This document shows positions 1 to 8,919 of a stretch of 64,000 bases of DNA, piece by piece. Every line of letters begins with the position of its first letter. Position 1 is the stretch's first letter. This DNA is from NZQO01 sp964639255 (lineage in GTDB: Bacteria; Bacteroidota; Bacteroidia; Flavobacteriales; Flavobacteriaceae). A program made the position numbers and the translations under genes. The notes under the pieces are model-generated. The model made no database searches and had not been told where the DNA came from. It saw only the letters and a list, made by a program, of their open reading frames with translations. The stretch spans positions 1 through 64,000 of the forward strand of contig CAZXDP010000009.1 of NCBI GenBank assembly GCA_964639255.1, read 5' to 3'.

Positions 1-143
1 ATGCTATTGTAGATACTGCCTATCGTTCGAGAACGCCACAAAATAGTAAAGATAGGCTTAAAAAGATGGCCGAACGAATTATAGAAAGAAGGGATCCTAA
101 AGCCAAAGGGATGAGCTATGGTTTAATTGCAAGAAAGAAATAA
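1..143 (+). CDS. C-terminal end of an upstream gene, function not recognised
   Basis: An open frame enters from the left edge and ends at the TAA at 141-143, three bases before the neuB start codon. About 46 residues are visible. They are strongly basic and end in SYGLIARKK. The tight spacing suggests that it is co-transcribed with the nonulosonic acid genes. The short tail could belong to a sugar-modifying or methyltransferase-type enzyme, but nothing visible settles this and I assign no function. Confidence 0.6.
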   Translation, partial: AIVDTAYRSRTPQNSKDRLKKMAERIIERRDPKAKGMSYGLIARKK

Positions 144-146
144 GGT

Positions 147-1169
147 ATGAAAATAAAGAAACCCTTCCTCATAGCCGAAGTCGCCCAAGCCCACCACGGG
201 AACTTTCAAATAGCCTTGGATTATATTGATGCGCTGGCCGCCACGGGCGTGGATGCGGTCAAGTTCCAAACGCATATTGCCGAGGCGGAGAGCAGTGTAC
301 ACGAACCTTTCCGCGTAAAATTTTCAGAAGATAAAACCCGTTTTGATTATTGGAAACGGATGGAATTTTCCATTCATCAATGGAAACAATTGAAGGACCG
401 TTGCGAAGGGCACGGAATGGAATTTATGAGTTCCCCCTTCAGCAATGCTGCGGTAGATGTATTGGAAGAAGTGGGCGTAAAGCGCTATAAAGTTGGTAGC
501 GGCGAAGTGAACAATTTTCTGCTCCTCGAAAAAATAGCCCAAACAAGAAAACCCATTATCCTTTCTTCTGGGATGAGCTCTCTTGAAGAATTGGATAAAA
601 CAGTTGCCTTTTTGCAACGGCGCGAAGTCCCTTTTTCCATTCTGCAGTGTACCACCAATTATCCTACAAAACCTAAAAATTATGGCCTTAACATGATCGC
701 TGTATTGAAAGAACGATATAATGTCCCCATTGGCTTTTCAGACCATTCGGCTCAAGTAGAAACGGGCATCGCCGCAGTTGCCCTCGGGGCGGAAATATTG
801 GAATTTCATGTTGTTCTTGACCGGGCCAACGACCTAGGGCCGGATGCTTCCTCTTCCTTGGAAATTTCTGAAATTACCCAATTGGTACGAGGCGTAAAAA
901 ATATCACCGTGGCTCTAAAGAACCCGGTGGATAAAAGCGATGTGGCTCCTTTCCGTGAGATAAAAGGCATTTTTGAAAAGTCGCTTGCCGTGAATAAAAA
1001 TTTGCCAAAAGGCCATATCTTGCGGTTTGAAAACCTAGAAGGGAAAAAACCGAAGGGATTCGGTATCGCTGCTCTAGAATTTGAATGGGTAATTGGGAAA
1101 CAACTCAGTCGAGATATGGAGCAATGGGAATTTTTAAACAAAACTGATATTGCCCATGACGAAGCGTAA
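147..1169 (+). CDS. neuB: NeuB-family nonulosonic acid synthase
   Basis: This 340-residue protein should condense phosphoenolpyruvate with an N-acetylated hexosamine (ManNAc, or the 6-deoxy diacetamido sugar for legionaminic acid) to give a nine-carbon nonulosonic acid in the cytoplasm. The N-terminal TIM-barrel part begins with IAEVAQAHHGN, a variant of the family's IAE-x-G-x-N-H motif, followed by GVDAVKFQ. KVGSGEVNN, SSGMSSLEE and GFSDHS further on also match NeuB enzymes. The last 65 or so residues (KSLAVNKNLPKGH onward) form the usual SAF/antifreeze-like domain, so length and layout are normal. The start ATG lies 3 bases after the upstream stop, and neuC overlaps its 3' end. Sequence alone does not separate sialic from legionaminic acid synthase. 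Confidence 0.9.
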   Translation: MKIKKPFLIAEVAQAHHGNFQIALDYIDALAATGVDAVKFQTHIAEAESSVHEPFRVKFSEDKTRFDYWKRMEFSIHQWKQLKDRCEGHGMEFMSSPFSNAAVDVLEEVGVKRYKVGSGEVNNFLLLEKIAQTRKPIILSSGMSSLEELDKTVAFLQRREVPFSILQCTTNYPTKPKNYGLNMIAVLKERYNVPIGFSDHSAQVETGIAAVALGAEILEFHVVLDRANDLGPDASSSLEISEITQLVRGVKNITVALKNPVDKSDVAPFREIKGIFEKSLAVNKNLPKGHILRFENLEGKKPKGFGIAALEFEWVIGKQLSRDMEQWEFLNKTDIAHDEA

Positions 1170-2313
1170 AATATGCGTGGTCGTTACGGCCCGACCTTCC
1201 TACAGCCGCATAAAAACCGCCCTTACGGCCATCAAGAACCATCCGAAACTGGAACTGCAATTGGTCATCGCTGGATCGGCCTTGTTAGATAGATATGGTA
1301 ACGCCGTAGATTTTATCGAAAAGGACGGATTTACCATTACCGAAAAAGTATTTATGGTACTTGAAGGAGAGAACCCAACCGCTATGGCGAAAACCACGGG
1401 ACTTGGCGTTATGGAATTGGCAAATGTGTTTTACAACCTTCAGCCCGACGCAGTAGTTACCATAGCCGACAGATTTGAGACCATTGCCACCTCTATCGCA
1501 GCCGCTTACCAAAATATTCCGTTGGTGCATATTCAAGGAGGAGAGGTAACGGGTAACATTGATGAAAAGGTGCGACATGCCAATACAAAATTGGCTGATC
1601 TTCATTTGGTAGCTTCGGAAGAAGCGAGAAACCGCGTTATAAAATTGGGCGAGGATCCAGAATTTGTAAAGAATACTGGTTGTCCGTCCATAGATCTGGC
1701 TGCACAGGTACTTGAAAACCCTTCTTTGGATTTCGATCCTATAGAAAAATACGGTGGAGTTGGAGGAAATTTCAATGTTGACAATGGATACCTTGTGGTA
1801 ATGCAACATCCTGTAACCACCGAATATAAAGCGGCTCGTGAAAATGTTCTAAAAACTTTGCGTGCTGTCCACACCTTAAATATGCCTACCTTTTGGTTCT
1901 GGCCCAATGTTGATGCCGGCGCCGATGGCACATCCAATGGAATTCGCTCGTATCGCGAAAAATACGATCCGGAATACATCCATTTTTTCAAAAATATGGA
2001 GCCGGTCGATTTTCTAAAGCTGCTCGCCAATAGTAAGTGCCTAATAGGGAATAGCAGTGTAGGCCTTCGCGAATGCTCCTTTTTGGGAGTGCCCGTGGTT
2101 AATATTGGCAGCCGCCAAAACCGCCGGCTTCGGGGCGATAATGTTCTTGATGTACCTTATTCCGAAGAAGCCATAGAAAATGGAGTAAAAGAACAATTAG
2201 TGCGCCCTAAAAACAATCGAAGCACCATTTACGGTAAGGGTGGAAGTGGAAAGATCATTGCTGATTTGCTAGCTACGACCGAACTGCGTTTTCATAAAAC
2301 CATCACATATTGA
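1156..2313 (+). CDS. neuC: Hydrolysing UDP-N-acetylglucosamine 2-epimerase (NeuC/LegG type)
   Basis: The product (385 residues from the ATG at 1156) has the GT-B-like epimerase fold. It would hydrolyse and epimerise a UDP-N-acetylated sugar to the free manno-configured sugar used by NeuB: UDP-GlcNAc to ManNAc in the sialic acid route, or UDP-diacetamidobacillosamine in the legionaminic acid route. Family motifs include VVTARPSYSRIK at the N-terminus, ADRFETIA, HIQGGEVTGNIDE, HANTKLADLHL, and the C-terminal GNSSVGLREC and GSRQNRR. A TTG at 1150 is in frame, but the ATG at 1156 places the conserved KRKICVVVTAR segment at the usual distance. The gene overlaps neuB by 14 bases and its TGA overlaps the neuA ATG, which points to translational coupling. 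Confidence 0.9.
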   Translation: MTKRKICVVVTARPSYSRIKTALTAIKNHPKLELQLVIAGSALLDRYGNAVDFIEKDGFTITEKVFMVLEGENPTAMAKTTGLGVMELANVFYNLQPDAVVTIADRFETIATSIAAAYQNIPLVHIQGGEVTGNIDEKVRHANTKLADLHLVASEEARNRVIKLGEDPEFVKNTGCPSIDLAAQVLENPSLDFDPIEKYGGVGGNFNVDNGYLVVMQHPVTTEYKAARENVLKTLRAVHTLNMPTFWFWPNVDAGADGTSNGIRSYREKYDPEYIHFFKNMEPVDFLKLLANSKCLIGNSSVGLRECSFLGVPVVNIGSRQNRRLRGDNVLDVPYSEEAIENGVKEQLVRPKNNRSTIYGKGGSGKIIADLLATTELRFHKTITY

Positions 2314-3011
2314 TGCGAGTATTGGGTATCATACCTGCACGGGGCGGTAGCAAGGGCATTCCTCATAAAAACCGAAGGGAACTTAGCGGTAAGCCATTGT
2401 TATATTATACAATAGAGGCTGCACTTCAAGCAAAGAAATTGGATCGCGTCATTTTTTCCTCAGACGATGAAAGGCTCATCTCCCTGGCTCGGAGAGCTGG
2501 TGTCGAGGTTCCTTTTGTGCGACCTTCCCATCTGGCGCAAGTCGATTCAGGTTCTTTAGCCGTAGTGCAGCACGCGGTACAATATTTAGAAGAACAAGGC
2601 CATCAATACGATGCCGTATGCCTTTTACAGGTTACCAATCCATTCCGCACAGCAACTGATATAGACAGCGCTATATCAAAATTTCAGGATGAACATACAG
2701 ATTCGCTTATTTCAGTAGTGCCGGTTCCCCACGAATTCAATCCGCATTGGGTTTTTGAGCCTACTATACGTGGAACACTGAAACTGGCCACCGGTGACAA
2801 AGAGATCATTCAGCGAAGGCAGGAATTGCCCAAAGCATATATTCGTGATGGAGCAATCTATCTCACTAAAACTGAAGTGTTGTTTCAGAAAAACTCTTTC
2901 TATGGTTCCACGATAGGGTATGTAATTTCTGATGCCGAACGACATGTGAATATCGATACGGAAGCAGACTGGCAAAGAGCCGAAATGCTCGCTAAAAAAT
3001 TGAAAGTCTGA
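2313..3011 (+). CDS. neuA: CMP-nonulosonic acid cytidylyltransferase
   Basis: This 232-residue protein should activate the NeuB product with CTP, giving the CMP-sugar donor used by a nonulosonosyltransferase. The nucleotide-binding signature IPARGGSKGIPHKN lies at residues 7-20, followed by GKPLLYYTIEAAL, SSDDERL, LLQVTNPFRTATDID and AIYLTK, all typical of acylneuraminate cytidylyltransferases. It has the short, single-domain form, without the C-terminal esterase-like domain of E. coli NeuA. The ATG at 2313 overlaps the neuC stop (ATGA). A TTG at 2310 is also in frame but less likely. The stop codon overlaps the asparagine synthase ATG. The presence of neuB, neuC and neuA together makes a complete late pathway likely. 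Confidence 0.9.
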   Translation: MRVLGIIPARGGSKGIPHKNRRELSGKPLLYYTIEAALQAKKLDRVIFSSDDERLISLARRAGVEVPFVRPSHLAQVDSGSLAVVQHAVQYLEEQGHQYDAVCLLQVTNPFRTATDIDSAISKFQDEHTDSLISVVPVPHEFNPHWVFEPTIRGTLKLATGDKEIIQRRQELPKAYIRDGAIYLTKTEVLFQKNSFYGSTIGYVISDAERHVNIDTEADWQRAEMLAKKLKV

Positions 3012-4711
3012 TGTGTGGTGTCGCAGGAATCATCGGAAACACAATTTCCAGGGAAACGATGGAAAACATGCTGCAACGGCAGCAGCATCGCGGTCCCGAC
3101 CATACTGGCATCTTTTCTGAAAATGGGGTTGTGCTCGGCCATAATCGGCTTTCCATTATCGACCTCTCAGCGGAAGCCAACCAGCCTTTCCACTCTTCAG
3201 ATGGAAGGTACGTGCTTGTTTTTAATGGAGAAATTTATAATTATAGAGAACTAAGGGTCAAGCTGAAGCACAAATATCCCTTTACTACTCAATCTGATAC
3301 CGAGGTGCTGCTGGCCGCTTATAGCACTTGGGGAAAAGAATGCCTGTCCCGCCTCAACGGTATGTTTGCCTTCGCCATTTGGGATACACAACGGCAACAG
3401 CTTTTTGCCGCCCGTGATCGGTTTGGTGTAAAACCTTTCTATTATTCCCTCTATGACAAATCCTTCTATTTTGCCTCTGAGATTAAAACTTTGTTTGAAG
3501 CAAAGGTCCCTAGGTCGGCCCATGAGAAAGTATGGGCCAACTATTTTGCCTATGGTAGTTACGGAATGCCCAATGAAACCTTCTGGGATGGTATTTTCCA
3601 ATTACCAGCGGGACATTTTCTATTTTTTGAAAATGGTAAAGTCTCTATAAAACAATGGTATGTCTTTGAAAAGGAGATCCAAACCCATTCCGAAGCGCAG
3701 TCATTGGAAGCTGTAGCGGAAAAATACTTGAGTTTGCTGGAAGATAGCATTGCATTGCGTTTTCGAGCAGATGTTCCTATAGGGTTCAATATTAGTGGCG
3801 GGCTAGACAGTTCCTTGCTGCTCGCATTGGTCAATAAAAATAAGGAAGGCGGCAACATTGGCGCCTTTACGTTTTACACCGGTGACGAACGGTATGACGA
3901 GCTTCCTTGGGTGGAAGCGTTAATTTCCATCACAAAGAACCCGTTACACAAGATAAAGCTGGAGCTTTGTGAGGTTCGAGAATGGAGTCAGTTGTTGGCA
4001 GAGCAACAAGATGAACCTTATGGAGGGCTGCCTACCATTGCCTATGCAAAGTTGTTCTCGGAAGCCAGAAAGTTAGGCACTTTAGTGCTGCTCGACGGGC
4101 AGGGAATGGACGAGCAGTGGGCCGGATACGATTACTATGGCAAAGCAAATGGGGAAATCCTTCAGGGTGTTCGAAAATCGCCCCTTCGACCCGATGTGCT
4201 TTCGCGTGATTTTTTAGCCCTAGCCGAAAAACCTGAATATCCAGCACCCTTTGAGGAAGCTCTTCTAAATTTACAGTACCGTGATCTGTTCTATACTAAG
4301 CTCCCAAGGGCCCTTCGGTTCAACGACCGAATATCTATGGTGGCCGGTACAGAGTTGAGGGAACCGTTTTTGGATTACCGATTAGTGGAATTCGCCTTCG
4401 CACAACCAAAACGATTCAAGATACAGGATGGGAGGCATAAGTATGTATTGCGATTGTTGGTCAAGAAACTATTGCCAGATACCCTACGGTTAGCCCCCAA
4501 AAGGGCTCTGCAAACACCCCAACGGGAGTGGTTGGGAAACGAGCTACAGCCTTGGACCCGGGAGTGCGTACTATCATTGAGAAAACATCCTTGGTTCCAA
4601 GACGATCTTCTAGAGAAAGAATTGGACTGCTATATAACGGGCGACCGGGACAGTAGTTTCCATATATGGCAGTGGATCAATTCTTCTTTGTTGATGGGGA
4701 AAAACAAATGA
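3011..4711 (+). CDS. asnB: Asparagine synthase-like glutamine-hydrolysing amidotransferase
   Basis: The 566-residue protein has two domains. The N-terminal class II glutaminase domain starts MCGVAGIIG, so Cys2 is the nucleophile, and continues with RGPDHTG, HNRLSIIDLS and FNGEIYNY. The C-terminal ATP-pyrophosphatase domain carries SGGLDSS at about residues 262-268. Both active sites look intact. The family makes asparagine from aspartate, but copies inside polysaccharide loci are often proposed to amidate uronic acid residues. Its position, coupled by a one-base stop/start overlap to neuA, favours such a role here, although this is inference. Length is close to classical AsnB (about 550). It is the last gene before a 304-base repeat-filled gap. 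Confidence 0.85.
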   Translation: MCGVAGIIGNTISRETMENMLQRQQHRGPDHTGIFSENGVVLGHNRLSIIDLSAEANQPFHSSDGRYVLVFNGEIYNYRELRVKLKHKYPFTTQSDTEVLLAAYSTWGKECLSRLNGMFAFAIWDTQRQQLFAARDRFGVKPFYYSLYDKSFYFASEIKTLFEAKVPRSAHEKVWANYFAYGSYGMPNETFWDGIFQLPAGHFLFFENGKVSIKQWYVFEKEIQTHSEAQSLEAVAEKYLSLLEDSIALRFRADVPIGFNISGGLDSSLLLALVNKNKEGGNIGAFTFYTGDERYDELPWVEALISITKNPLHKIKLELCEVREWSQLLAEQQDEPYGGLPTIAYAKLFSEARKLGTLVLLDGQGMDEQWAGYDYYGKANGEILQGVRKSPLRPDVLSRDFLALAEKPEYPAPFEEALLNLQYRDLFYTKLPRALRFNDRISMVAGTELREPFLDYRLVEFAFAQPKRFKIQDGRHKYVLRLLVKKLLPDTLRLAPKRALQTPQREWLGNELQPWTRECVLSLRKHPWFQDDLLEKELDCYITGDRDSSFHIWQWINSSLLMGKNK

Positions 4712-4725
4712 ACGTTTTCTACTCG

Positions 4726-4980
4726 CTTCTCGATACGATTTCTATAAAGCCGATGGCTTTATAAAAATCTACTCGAAGTGACAAACAAGTGCATTGTCAG
4801 GCCGAGTTTTTAAAACCGTGGAGCGGTTTTGGAAAAGTATCGAGACCAGGTCACTTCTCGAAACATTTTTTCCTTTCCGCTATCGCTTCAAGAAAAAAAC
4901 ACTCGAAGTGACAGAACATTGGCAGGCCGAGTGAATTTGAGAAATACGATAGCGTTATCTCAAATTTGTAGAGAGATCCT
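4726..4980. repeat. Array of four hairpin (BIME/REP-like) repeats
   Basis: The 304-base gap between the asparagine synthase gene and the next glycosyltransferase is almost filled by four short units: 4726-4782 (- orientation), 4796-4847 (+), 4850-4912 (-) and 4921-4980 (+). Two classes alternate. Class I starts GTCACTTCGAGT and ends TCGAGAAG. Class II starts GTCAGGCCGAGT and ends GTATCGAGACC; the 4921-4980 copy is degenerate. Each core is a hairpin of different sequence: a 9-bp stem at 4743-4751/4755-4763, a 7-bp stem at 4812-4818/4824-4830 and a 9-bp stem at 4934-4942/4958-4966. The flanks of unit one match, on the other strand, those of a unit at 11006-11058. No gene is visible in the gap. 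Confidence 0.8.
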
Positions 4981-5015
4981 TTTCATTTCAATCCCTTTTT
5001 TTATCTTGCCGACCT

Positions 5016-6404
5016 ATGAAAAAACTCGGCATTGTGATTACCGATGGGGTGGGCTTCCGAAATTTCGTGCTGAGCGATTTCCTGAAGGAGGCACAACAGC
5101 AATTCGATGAGCTCACCATCTTCTCCTTTCTGCCATCAAATGTATATCACGGTCATACCAATTGCCGGGTCATCGAGCTTCCCGTGTTGCGTGAATCTTT
5201 TCCTACCTGGTTTTTTAGGAAGGCCAAGGAGCTTGCACACCTGCAACTGCATAAAAAGGGCAATTTCGGCATTTCCGATAACCTGCGCGCCAATGCTTCC
5301 ACCGCTAAAACACCTCGCGGCCGTGCCACCCGATTGCTGTTGAAGTGGACCGCCCATTTCCATAGCGAAAAATGGATTGCCCGCTACACCCGCCTGCAGG
5401 CGCATAGTTTTAAGAACAATGCGGTGACCTTGGAATACCAACAGTTGCTGGAAAATGACAACTTCAGTTTGCTTTTCTTCACCCACCAACGCCCTCCCTA
5501 TTTGGCGCCGCTGGCATATGTGGCACAAAAAACGGGTATTCCCACAGTTTCCTTTATTTTCAGTTGGGACAACCTCGCTTCCAAAGGGCGGATGGCCGCC
5601 GATTTTGATAAGTATATTGTTTGGAGCGACTTGATGAAAACCGAATTGCTGCAGTTCTATTCGCGCACCCGGCCCGAAACGGTAAAGGTAGCCGGGACAC
5701 CACAGTTTGAGCCCTACGTGCTTCCGAGGTATAAAACCGAAAAAAAAGCGTTTTATCAACGGTTTAATTTAAATGCTGAAAGTAGAACCATTTGCTTCAG
5801 TTGTGGCGATAGTTCTACCAGTAAGAATGATGAGCTGTATATCAGCATCTTGGCGGAAGCTCTTCAGAAAAATGACATTCCAGAGGTACATTTGCTGGTA
5901 CGCACCTCACCGGCCGAGGACCCCATCCGATTTCAGGAGATTTCTGAAAAATATACATTCATAAAATGGAACTATCCCGACTGGAAATTGAGTCGCGAAA
6001 ACCATCCCGAGCCTTGGTCCCAGCGGGTTCCTTCAGAACAGGACGTGCACGATTTAAGAGCTATTTTAGAGCACGCCGACCTGAACATCAATATGCTTTC
6101 TACGATGAGCTTAGATTTTATGCTGTTTGATAAACCCGTTATCAATCCGGTGTTTGGTACAGGGGAAAATGACCTGTACAACGACCAGCGTTTCTTGAAA
6201 TATGCACACATTGAATATTTGGTCGATAGTGGTGCTACCAAAATCGTTACCGATCAAAATGAATTGTTGCAAGCGGTGAATTTTTATTTGGAACATCCTG
6301 AGGCCGATCGCGAAAACCGAAAAGAATTGGTCGCCCTGGAAGTGGGCTGCCCATTGAAAGGCACTGGAAAGAGAATTGCCAAACTATTGAGAGAATGGGG
6401 TTAA
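5016..6404 (+). CDS. GT-B fold glycosyltransferase-like protein
   Basis: This 462-residue cytoplasmic protein has no signal peptide or clear membrane segment. It resembles the UDP-glycosyltransferase / CDP-glycerol transferase-like GT-B proteins common in Bacteroidetes O-antigen loci. The N-terminal half has GIVITDGVGFRNF and TFIIF-like hydrophobic strands. The linker contains FSWDNLASKGRM and YIVWSDLMK, a pattern typical of this group, and the C-terminal half has TICFSCGDSSTSKND and NINMLSTMSLDF, the latter where a donor-binding loop would be. Donor and acceptor cannot be told from sequence. It is the first gene after the repeat array, and its end overlaps the next glycosyltransferase gene by 10 bases. 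Confidence 0.7.
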   Translation: MKKLGIVITDGVGFRNFVLSDFLKEAQQQFDELTIFSFLPSNVYHGHTNCRVIELPVLRESFPTWFFRKAKELAHLQLHKKGNFGISDNLRANASTAKTPRGRATRLLLKWTAHFHSEKWIARYTRLQAHSFKNNAVTLEYQQLLENDNFSLLFFTHQRPPYLAPLAYVAQKTGIPTVSFIFSWDNLASKGRMAADFDKYIVWSDLMKTELLQFYSRTRPETVKVAGTPQFEPYVLPRYKTEKKAFYQRFNLNAESRTICFSCGDSSTSKNDELYISILAEALQKNDIPEVHLLVRTSPAEDPIRFQEISEKYTFIKWNYPDWKLSRENHPEPWSQRVPSEQDVHDLRAILEHADLNINMLSTMSLDFMLFDKPVINPVFGTGENDLYNDQRFLKYAHIEYLVDSGATKIVTDQNELLQAVNFYLEHPEADRENRKELVALEVGCPLKGTGKRIAKLLREWG

Positions 6405-7474
6405 CCGAACGAAAAATAGCGGTGCTTTGCGATTACGAGTTGTTGCCCGAACGGGTAGGGGGGATGGATTATTTCTTTTGGGAATTTGAGGCGAGATGTA
6501 AGCAAGAACATATTGACGTTCACTGGTTCTTTCCGAACAAAGCTTCGCACGGCAGGTATGTTAACATGACTATTTTTCCGCAGATGGCCACTTCCATCGA
6601 AGCCACTTTTTTACAATATGCTGATGCCGAAAAACCCCAATACACCTATATTATCACCCATTTTTTGGAGTTGTGCACCCCTTTTTTTAAGAAAATAAAA
6701 ACCATTTGCAAAGCGAAGACCATCGCCGTAGACCACAATCCGCGCCCGTTAAAAGGCTATCCGCTAAAAAAGCGCCTTAGAAAACGATTAAAGGGATGGC
6801 TGTATTCGCCGTACATCGACGTATTTGTGGGAGTTTCCAACTATACCGTAGAGGAATTGATAAAGGATTTTGGGAAACACATCCACTCCAAAACGATTAC
6901 AATTTACAATGGCGTAATTCTAGATGAAATAGTAATACGAAAAGATAGGGCTCTAAAACACCCCAAATTCCTAGTTGCTTCGCATTTGCGCGAATCGAAA
7001 GGCATTCAGGATTTGATCGAGGCCGTAGCTTTGCTTCCTGCCCAATATAAAACCGATTTAAAGATCGATATTTATGGAGACGGGCCGTATAAAGATCAAT
7101 TGGTTCAAGCCATTGCCAAGCACCAACTTCAGGAAAATTTTATCTTTCACGGCAGTACCGATTCTTTGAAAGGGGTCTTTTGCCAATACGACTATCTCCT
7201 GCACCCCACCCATATGGAGTGCTTTAGTCTCACCTTATTGGAAAGTTTAGCGGCCAATGTCCCGGTCGTTACAACGCCCGTGGGAGGAAATACAGAGGTG
7301 GTTCGCCACGGCGAAAATGGTTTTTTATTCGAAACTCAAAATGCGGAGCAACTTGCTTCCCTACTGGAGAAATTAATTATTGGCGAAAAAAAAATCACTG
7401 CCAACACCCGCACCGATATCGCCGAAAGATTTACAATTGAAAGGATGGTGGATGAACATTTTAACCGTTTATAA
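6395..7474 (+). CDS. Group 1 (GT4) glycosyltransferase
   Basis: This 359-residue GT-B protein has the GT4 C-terminal Rossmann domain: LVASHLRESKGIQDLIEA, IDIYGDGPYKDQL, the turn ENFIFHGSTDS, HPTHMECFSLTLLESLA with the donor-binding acidic residues of the E-x7-E type motif, and PVVTTPVGGNTEVV. The N-terminus (KIAVLCDYELLPERVGGMDYFF) has the glycine-rich loop of the family. It would transfer a hexose-type sugar to a lipid-linked repeat unit on the cytoplasmic side of the inner membrane. The ATG at 6395 overlaps the preceding gene by 10 bases and the MBOAT gene follows after 11 bases, so all are probably one transcript. Confidence 0.85.
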   Translation: MGLTERKIAVLCDYELLPERVGGMDYFFWEFEARCKQEHIDVHWFFPNKASHGRYVNMTIFPQMATSIEATFLQYADAEKPQYTYIITHFLELCTPFFKKIKTICKAKTIAVDHNPRPLKGYPLKKRLRKRLKGWLYSPYIDVFVGVSNYTVEELIKDFGKHIHSKTITIYNGVILDEIVIRKDRALKHPKFLVASHLRESKGIQDLIEAVALLPAQYKTDLKIDIYGDGPYKDQLVQAIAKHQLQENFIFHGSTDSLKGVFCQYDYLLHPTHMECFSLTLLESLAANVPVVTTPVGGNTEVVRHGENGFLFETQNAEQLASLLEKLIIGEKKITANTRTDIAERFTIERMVDEHFNRL

Positions 7475-7485
7475 ACAGCGCCAGA

Positions 7486-8919
7486 ATGCTTTTCAATTCT
7501 CTGACCTTCGCTATTTTTCTGCCTGTTGTTTTCGCGCTGTATTGGTTTGTATTCAATCATAAAATCAGTTGGCGCAATACGTTTATTCTGGTGGCTAGTT
7601 ATGTATTTTATGGTTGGTGGGATTGGCGATTTCTTTCCTTAATAGTCTTCAGTACCTTGGCTGATTTTATTTTGGGCATCTTGTTGGCAAAAGAGCTACC
7701 CAAGCACTACAAAAAAATTCTATTGGGAATTAGCTTAATGGTCAATTTGGGGCTACTTGGATTTTTCAAATATTACAATTTCTTCATAGACAGTTGGATC
7801 TCGATTTGGGAGGAGTTTGGTGTTGCAATGTCTGCTTCCTCATTAGAGATTGTTTTACCAGTAGGTATTTCTTTCTATACTTTTCAAACATTGAGTTACA
7901 CCATAGATGTGTATCGCGAAAGGCTAGAGCCTACCACCAATTTGACAAATTTTGCAGCTTACGTTGCGTTTTTTCCTCAACTTGTGGCCGGTCCAATAGA
8001 ACGGGCCAATAGATTGCTGCCACAGTTCAATCAAAACCGAAATTTTGATTATCGACGGGGTATTTCTGGTATTAATTTAATCATCTGGGGCCTTTTCAAA
8101 AAAGTCGTGGTCGCCGATAGCTGTGCCATTTACGCAGATGAAATTTTTGGTAACACTAATAATATGAATTCTGCCAGCCTTGTTTTGGGCGCTATCTATT
8201 TCGCTTTTCAGATATATGGCGATTTTTCCGGGTATTCAGATATTGCCATTGGCACGGCCAGATTGTTCGGTTTTTCTTTGATGAAGAATTTCGATTACCC
8301 TTATTTTTCAAGAAATATCGCAGAATTTTGGAGACGATGGCACATTTCGCTTTCCACGTGGTTCAGGGATTATCTGTACATTCCTTTAGGCGGTTCTCGC
8401 GGTTCCAAACCAAAACAAATCCGGAACGTGATTATCATTTTTGTCGTAAGCGGTTTTTGGCACGGGGCTAATTGGACTTTCGTTGTTTGGGGCTTTCTTC
8501 ACGCCCTGTATTATATTCCACTCTTATTGGCCGGCAGAAACCGTTCATTTTTAGATAATATAAATATTAAATCTTACTTTCCCCGTTTTTCAGAATGGTG
8601 GCGCATTATAGTAACTTTCATACTTGTAACAGTAGCCTGGATATTCTTTCGGGCAGATTCTCTATCGCATGCCTATCAATATATTTTAAGGATGGTTACG
8701 AATTTGAATTTTGAAATTTCATATTTATCGATCGAACGATATAATATAGAAATGCTTGGCATCATTTTCATTTTATTGTTATTTGAATGGTTCCACCGTA
8801 AACGGGAGCAACCGTTTGTGGGACGATATAAGTGGATAAAAATGTGTGCAGTTATTACATTAATGCTAACATTAGGAGTATATTCAGATTATAAGGAATT
8901 TATCTATTTTCAATTTTAA
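7486..8919 (+). CDS. MBOAT-family O-acyltransferase (AlgI-like)
   Basis: This 477-residue polytopic inner-membrane protein belongs to the membrane-bound O-acyltransferase family that includes AlgI and DltB. The catalytic-histidine segment GFWHGANWTFVVWG is clear in the C-terminal half, and FFPQLVAGPIERA, QIYGDFSGYSDIAIG and FWRRWHISLSTWFRDY are further family hallmarks. AlgI-type proteins move acyl groups from the cytoplasm across the membrane to a periplasmic or membrane-bound partner that acylates a polysaccharide. The adjacent gene, overlapping by one base, encodes an SGNH-like candidate partner. Together they suggest O-acetylation of the polysaccharide made here. The region from here to about 9800 is visibly richer in A+T than the glycosyltransferase genes around it. 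Confidence 0.9.
   Translation: MLFNSLTFAIFLPVVFALYWFVFNHKISWRNTFILVASYVFYGWWDWRFLSLIVFSTLADFILGILLAKELPKHYKKILLGISLMVNLGLLGFFKYYNFFIDSWISIWEEFGVAMSASSLEIVLPVGISFYTFQTLSYTIDVYRERLEPTTNLTNFAAYVAFFPQLVAGPIERANRLLPQFNQNRNFDYRRGISGINLIIWGLFKKVVVADSCAIYADEIFGNTNNMNSASLVLGAIYFAFQIYGDFSGYSDIAIGTARLFGFSLMKNFDYPYFSRNIAEFWRRWHISLSTWFRDYLYIPLGGSRGSKPKQIRNVIIIFVVSGFWHGANWTFVVWGFLHALYYIPLLLAGRNRSFLDNINIKSYFPRFSEWWRIIVTFILVTVAWIFFRADSLSHAYQYILRMVTNLNFEISYLSIERYNIEMLGIIFILLLFEWFHRKREQPFVGRYKWIKMCAVITLMLTLGVYSDYKEFIYFQF

Noticed and set aside
4712..5015. Remnant of an insertion sequence or transposon end
   Set aside because: Inverted ends of about 12 bases are present, but each unit is only 40-65 bases, cores form hairpins, and no transposase fragment is seen. 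A REP/BIME-like repeat explains it better.
5136..5759. Open frame of 207 codons on the minus strand
   Set aside because: It is antisense to the GT-B glycosyltransferase gene at 5016-6404 and has no recognisable start region or domain.
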